37,595 nt of DNA from assembly GCF_000282655.1 (NCBI RefSeq), contig NZ_AKIV01000103.1, forward strand, positions 1 to 37,595. Reading direction: 5' to 3'. The number at the start of each line of letters is the position of its first letter. The first letter of the stretch is position 1. This stretch comes from Polaromonas sp. CF318. GTDB lineage: Bacteria; Pseudomonadota; Gammaproteobacteria; Burkholderiales; Burkholderiaceae_C. Below, in pieces: positions 34,926-37,595 of the stretch. The notes beneath the pieces were generated by a model. That model did no database searches and was not told where the DNA came from. It saw nothing but the letters and a program-made list of their open reading frames with translations. A program made the translations under genes and the position numbers.

Positions 34926-35022
34926 GGGTTGGGGTGCTTATTCAGTGGATGCATCGATGTTCCGTTGAATAATGATGAATTTCCCGCTAAATTTCCCAAA
35001 ATAACCGAATAATTCACTACTC
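34926..35022. promoter_or_regulatory. putA/lrp divergent operator region
   Basis: This AT-richer gap has scattered TTATTC and GAATAA half-sites (34938, 34965, 35007), and a direct repeat AATTTCCC (34979-34986, 34990-34997). AATAAT at 35008-35013 is a near-consensus -10, 9 bases before the lrp ATG, which lacks a Shine-Dalgarno sequence. Lrp-family proteins bind such AT-rich degenerate repeats, so self-repression and proline-dependent control of putA are likely. Confidence 0.45.
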
Positions 35023-35502
35023 ATGTTTGAAGCCTCCGCAGAAATTGACCGCATAGACCTCAAAATCCTGAATGTTTTACAGCAGGACGGCCGGATTTCC
35101 AACCTCAAGCTGGCCGAAAGCGTGGCCCTGTCGCCCACGGCGGTGCTGGCCCGGGTGCAGCGCCTGAGCCGGGACGGCTACATCCTGGGCTATGAGGCCC
35201 TGCTCAACCCTCTCAAGCTGGGCGCCGGCATGATGGTGTTTGTGGAGGTATTGCTGGACCGCACCACGCCCAATGTGTTCGAGGCCTTCAAGGCGGCGGT
35301 GCAGGTGCACCCTGAAATCACCGAATGCCATATGGTGGCCGGCGGCTTTGACTACCTGCTCAAGACCCGCATGGCCGACATGGCGGCCTACCGCTCTTTC
35401 GCCGGCACCGTGCTGTGGCAGCTGCCGGGCGTGCGTGAAACCCGTACCTACGCGGTGATGGAAGAGGTCAAGAGCACCACCCGGCTTGCGCTGGGCGTAT
35501 GA
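35023..35502 (+). CDS. putR: Lrp/AsnC family regulator of proline catabolism
   Basis: A 159-residue Lrp-family regulator with an N-terminal helix-turn-helix (IDRIDLKILNVLQQDGRISN and LSPTAVLARVQRLSRDGYI, about 8-55) and a C-terminal RAM domain with HMVAGGFDYLLKTRMADMAAY. It is divergent from putA, the arrangement of PutR/BkdR-like proline activators in alphaproteobacteria and other groups, and it supplies the control lost with PutA's missing DNA-binding domain. The target and effector are inferred from position. Confidence 0.9.
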   Translation: MFEASAEIDRIDLKILNVLQQDGRISNLKLAESVALSPTAVLARVQRLSRDGYILGYEALLNPLKLGAGMMVFVEVLLDRTTPNVFEAFKAAVQVHPEITECHMVAGGFDYLLKTRMADMAAYRSFAGTVLWQLPGVRETRTYAVMEEVKSTTRLALGV

Positions 35503-35511
35503 ACTCTCACA

Positions 35512-35527
35512 TGGCACAAATCGCGCA
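35512..35527 (+). promoter_or_regulatory. Candidate sigma-54 (-24/-12) element
   Basis: TGGCACA-AATC-GCGCA keeps the GG and GC at the required 12-base distance of a sigma-54 promoter, with a perfect TGGCAC in the -24 block but GC in place of TT before the -12 GC. The next gene is about 180 bp downstream. This is a weak single-site match. Confidence 0.25.
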
Positions 35528-35540
35528 ATTCGAGACTTTT

Positions 35541-35556
35541 GCGGCATTTTTGCCGC
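35541..35556 (+). other. GCGGCA-TTTT-TGCCGC inverted repeat
   Basis: A perfect 6-bp stem with a four-T loop lies after the lrp gene. No T run follows, so its role as a terminator is doubtful. Confidence 0.3.
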
Positions 35557-35662
35557 TCTTGATGCACTGCAAGCGCAGGAACGGGGGCTAACCGCGTTGC
35601 CAAGCCGGTGGGCTTGGGATACCTTGGCATCACAGCACATAGGCAGTGCATTGCATAGGTAG

Positions 35663-35700
35663 CCGCAGCCGTATCCCCGGCTGCGGACAACTTCGGAGGG
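35663..35700 (+). promoter_or_regulatory. Hairpin and strong ribosome binding site before the binding-protein gene
   Basis: CCGCAGCCG (35663-35671) and CGGCTGCGG (35678-35686) form a perfect 9-bp stem with a 6-base loop. Eight bases later is GGAGGG (35695-35700), 7 bases before the ATG. The hairpin could shield the mRNA or affect ribosome loading; no T run follows it. Confidence 0.45.
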
Positions 35701-35707
35701 CTTCCTG

Positions 35708-36847
35708 ATGAACACCCAGCCATGGTCTCGATTCGGCGCACTGCTGCTGGCACTGGCCGCCGGCACCGCGCACTGCGCGGAAACCGGCGTCAGCGACAGC
35801 GAAATCCTGGTCGGGCAGTTCGCCGCCCAGACTGGCCCCGCGGCCGAGCTGGGCAAGCGCATGCAGTTGGGCATACTGGCCCACTTCAATGCGGTCAATG
35901 CGGCGGGCGGCATCAACGGCCGCAGCCTCAAGCTGGTCTCGCGCGACGACGGCTACGAGCCCGAAAAGGCCGCCGCCGCGGTCAAGGCCCTGATCGAGGA
36001 GGACAAGGTGTTCGCGCTGGTCGGCTCGGTCGGCACACCGACCACGCTGGCCGCCGTGCCGGCCATCAACGCGGCCGGCATCCCGCTGATAGGCCCTTTT
36101 ACCGGCGCGCAGGCCCTGCGCGAGCCCTTCAACCGCAACATCTTCCATGTGCGCGCCAGCTACTTTGACGAGACCGAACGCATCGTGCAGCACCTGAGCA
36201 CCGTCGGCATCACCAAAATCGCCGTCTTCTACCAGAACGACTCCTACGGCAAGGCCGGGCTCGAGGGTGTGACGCGGGCGCTGGCCAAGCGCAACCTCAA
36301 AGCCGCGGCCAGCGTCACCGTCGAGCGCAACAGCGTGGACGTGGCCGCGCCGCTGGCGGAGATCCTCAAGGCCGCGCCCGAAGCGGTGATACAGATCAGC
36401 GCCTACAAGTCCTGCGCCGCGCTGATCAAGCAGGCCCGGGCCAAGGCCTACGGCGGCCAGTTTTTTAATGTGAGCTTTGTCGGCTCCAAGGCCCTGGCCG
36501 AGGAACTGGGCGACGCCGGGGCCGGCGTGACCATTTCGCAGGTCGTGCCCTTTCCCTACACGCCCTCCTCCGCCATCGTGCGCGAGTACCAGCAGCGCAT
36601 GACGGAGGCCGGCAACAAGGATTTTGATTTTTCGAGCATGGAAGGTTTTCTCGCGGCCAAGGTCTTCACCGAGGGCCTGCGCCGGGCCGGCAAGACCCTG
36701 ACCCGCGAAAGCCTGGCCACGGCGCTGGAATCGATGCGCGACCACAACATGGGCGGCTTCACTGTGAACTACGCGCCCAAAAGCCACGAAGGCTCGCGTT
36801 TCACCGACCTGACCATTATTGGGCGCGGCGGGAAATTCATGCGCTGA
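35708..36847 (+). CDS. ABC transporter substrate-binding protein, branched-chain amino acid type
   Basis: A 379-residue periplasmic binding protein of the LivJ/Peripla_BP_6 type. A Sec signal (about 1-24, LLLALAAGTAHCA) is followed by SDSEILVGQFAAQTGPAAELG, the usual opening of the family, ARDDGYEPEKA-like SRDDGYEPEKAAAAVKALIEE, VGSVGTPTTLAAVP near 116 and FYQNDSYGKAGLEGV near 178. No permease or ATPase gene is adjacent, so it either serves a transporter encoded elsewhere or acts as a sensor. The ligand is unknown; amino acids, amides and aromatic acids are all used by this family. The ribosome binding site is strong. Confidence 0.9.
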   Translation: MNTQPWSRFGALLLALAAGTAHCAETGVSDSEILVGQFAAQTGPAAELGKRMQLGILAHFNAVNAAGGINGRSLKLVSRDDGYEPEKAAAAVKALIEEDKVFALVGSVGTPTTLAAVPAINAAGIPLIGPFTGAQALREPFNRNIFHVRASYFDETERIVQHLSTVGITKIAVFYQNDSYGKAGLEGVTRALAKRNLKAAASVTVERNSVDVAAPLAEILKAAPEAVIQISAYKSCAALIKQARAKAYGGQFFNVSFVGSKALAEELGDAGAGVTISQVVPFPYTPSSAIVREYQQRMTEAGNKDFDFSSMEGFLAAKVFTEGLRRAGKTLTRESLATALESMRDHNMGGFTVNYAPKSHEGSRFTDLTIIGRGGKFMR

Positions 36848-36883
36848 ACCGGGCCCGCCGTTCGGGCAAGGCCGCGCCGGGGC

Positions 36884-36911
36884 TTGCCAGACGGCACTCC
36901 CTGGCCATAAT
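36884..36911 (+). promoter_or_regulatory. Probable sigma-70 promoter of the DUF3617 gene
   Basis: TTGCCA (36884-36889) and CATAAT (36906-36911) are 16 bases apart, one of the better -35/-10 pairs in the window. The leader would be about 40 nt and includes CAGGAG 5 bases before the ATG. Confidence 0.5.
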
Positions 36912-36958
36912 GCGAGCACAAACCACCCCCTCCCTGTCAGATATCACCAGGAGTGCCC

Positions 36959-37516
36959 ATGAAATCCATATCTCTTCTGCTGGCAAGCGCCACACTGGCC
37001 TTCGCCGCCGGCGCTCAGGCGCAAACGACCAAGCCCGGCTTGTGGGAAATCACCAACAAAATGCAGTCGAGTTCCGGCGAAATGGAAAAAGCCATGGCCA
37101 ATATGGAAAAGCAGATGGCCAGCATGCCGCCCGAGCAACGCAAGCAGATGCAGGACATGATGGCCAAGCAGGGCATGTCCATGGCACCCGGCAGCGGCGG
37201 CGGCATGAGCATGAAGGTGTGCATCACCAAGGAAATGGCCGAGCGCAATGAGTTGCCGCAGCAGCAGCAAGGCGACTGCAAGACCACCCGCTCGCCGGGC
37301 AGCGGCAACACCATGAAGTTCTCTTACACCTGCACCCAGCCGCCTTCCAGCGGCGAAGGCGTGATGACCTTCAACGGTGACACCGGCTACACCATGAAGA
37401 TGAACACCACGACCACCGTCAAGGGCAAGCCCGAGAAAATGACCATGGATGCCACGGGCAAATGGCTGTCGGCCGACTGCGGCGCCATCAAACCCATCAC
37501 CCCTCCGAAAAAGTAG
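36959..37516 (+). CDS. DUF3617 family periplasmic protein, methionine-rich
   Basis: A 185-residue exported protein: signal peptide MKSISLLLASATLAFAAGAQ with a likely cut after AQA (about 21), then the DUF3617 opening TTKPGLWEITNKMQ. The segment from residue 35 to 86 has 13 methionines in about 52 residues, including MEKAMANMEKQMASMPPEQR. Four cysteines (C88, C107, C125, C174) could form two disulfides. The family's function is unknown. CAGGAG 5 bases before the ATG at 36959 decides the start over the GTG at 36953. Confidence 0.88.
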   Translation: MKSISLLLASATLAFAAGAQAQTTKPGLWEITNKMQSSSGEMEKAMANMEKQMASMPPEQRKQMQDMMAKQGMSMAPGSGGGMSMKVCITKEMAERNELPQQQQGDCKTTRSPGSGNTMKFSYTCTQPPSSGEGVMTFNGDTGYTMKMNTTTTVKGKPEKMTMDATGKWLSADCGAIKPITPPKK

Positions 37517-37540
37517 CCCGAAGAGACACCTCTTCACCAG

Positions 37541-37595
37541 CAGGGGCCGCGGAACCGGCTTTGCCGGGCCGCAGGCGCAGCGGCCCCCTCGGGGG
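37541..37595 (+). repeat. GC-rich dispersed intergenic repeat, copy 4 (cut by the window end)
   Basis: The core CCGGCTTTGCCGGGCCGCAG plus two bases (37555-37576) is identical to 145-166 near the left end, followed by AGCGGCCCCCTCGGGGG. It begins about 24 bases after the DUF3617 stop and runs off the window. Confidence 0.65.

Noticed and set aside
35591..35660. Possible tRNA-like fold in the gap before the binding-protein gene
   Set aside because: Short GC stems exist but no T-loop GTTCGA or complete cloverleaf could be found.

Overview
The window is GC-rich chromosomal DNA from a betaproteobacterium, most likely Comamonadaceae (Polaromonas, Rhodoferax or Variovorax-like). The grounds are gene content and order (hpf-ptsN-hprK; fur divergent from bamE; bamE-dapB-exbB-exbD-leuS-lptE), the proteobacterial-type GshA, and short GC-rich intergenic repeats of a kind I associate with that family. 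It is mostly housekeeping and catabolic chromosome. I see no phage, plasmid, CRISPR array, rRNA, tRNA or complete insertion sequence.

Layout. 1-479: intergenic repeats, no gene. 480-3898: CPA2-type antiporter, ybdK and thiL. 3886-6543: an accessory block (a 58-aa reading frame, a LysR regulator and a secreted phytase-like esterase) lying between thiL and pgpA. 6651-7684: pgpA and pncC/cinA with overlapping start and stop. 7767-10359: a compact four-gene run (SnoaL/NTF2-like protein, haloacetate dehalogenase, OsmC, YjdF-like membrane protein). 10334-13117: corA and a patatin on the minus strand, separated by a 335-bp multi-palindromic element with perfect 23-bp terminal inverted repeats. 13585-15591: hpf, a strong terminator, ptsN and hprK, followed by a second palindromic element of 127 bp. 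15732-22095: fur (minus), then bamE-dapB, exbB-exbD, leuS-lptE. 22114-25695: ctlX, arginase and ornithine cyclodeaminase (minus) with a divergent Lrp/AsnC regulator. 25732-28190: holA and proA. 28343-31883: gshA, a repeat region and kup. 31914-35502: a short-form PutA with a divergent Lrp/AsnC regulator. 35708-37516: an orphan amino-acid-type periplasmic binding protein and a DUF3617 protein. The window ends inside another copy of the GC-rich repeat.

How the genes fit together. Several are linked through arginine, glutamate and proline. Arginase and CtlX would make ornithine from arginine and citrulline, ornithine cyclodeaminase turns ornithine into proline, PutA oxidises proline to glutamate, ProA works in the reverse direction, and GshA uses glutamate for glutathione. 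Each catabolic unit has its own divergent Lrp-type regulator. ptsN, hprK, hpf and kup belong to the nitrogen-PTS, ribosome-hibernation and potassium group.

The least expected structure is non-coding: two unrelated palindromic elements each lying against the stop codon of a gene, and a recurring arrangement in which a -10-like hexamer lies 6-9 nt before an ATG that lacks a Shine-Dalgarno sequence (thiL, lysR, both lrp genes, holA, proA), which suggests leaderless mRNAs. I did not find a clearly new multi-gene system.
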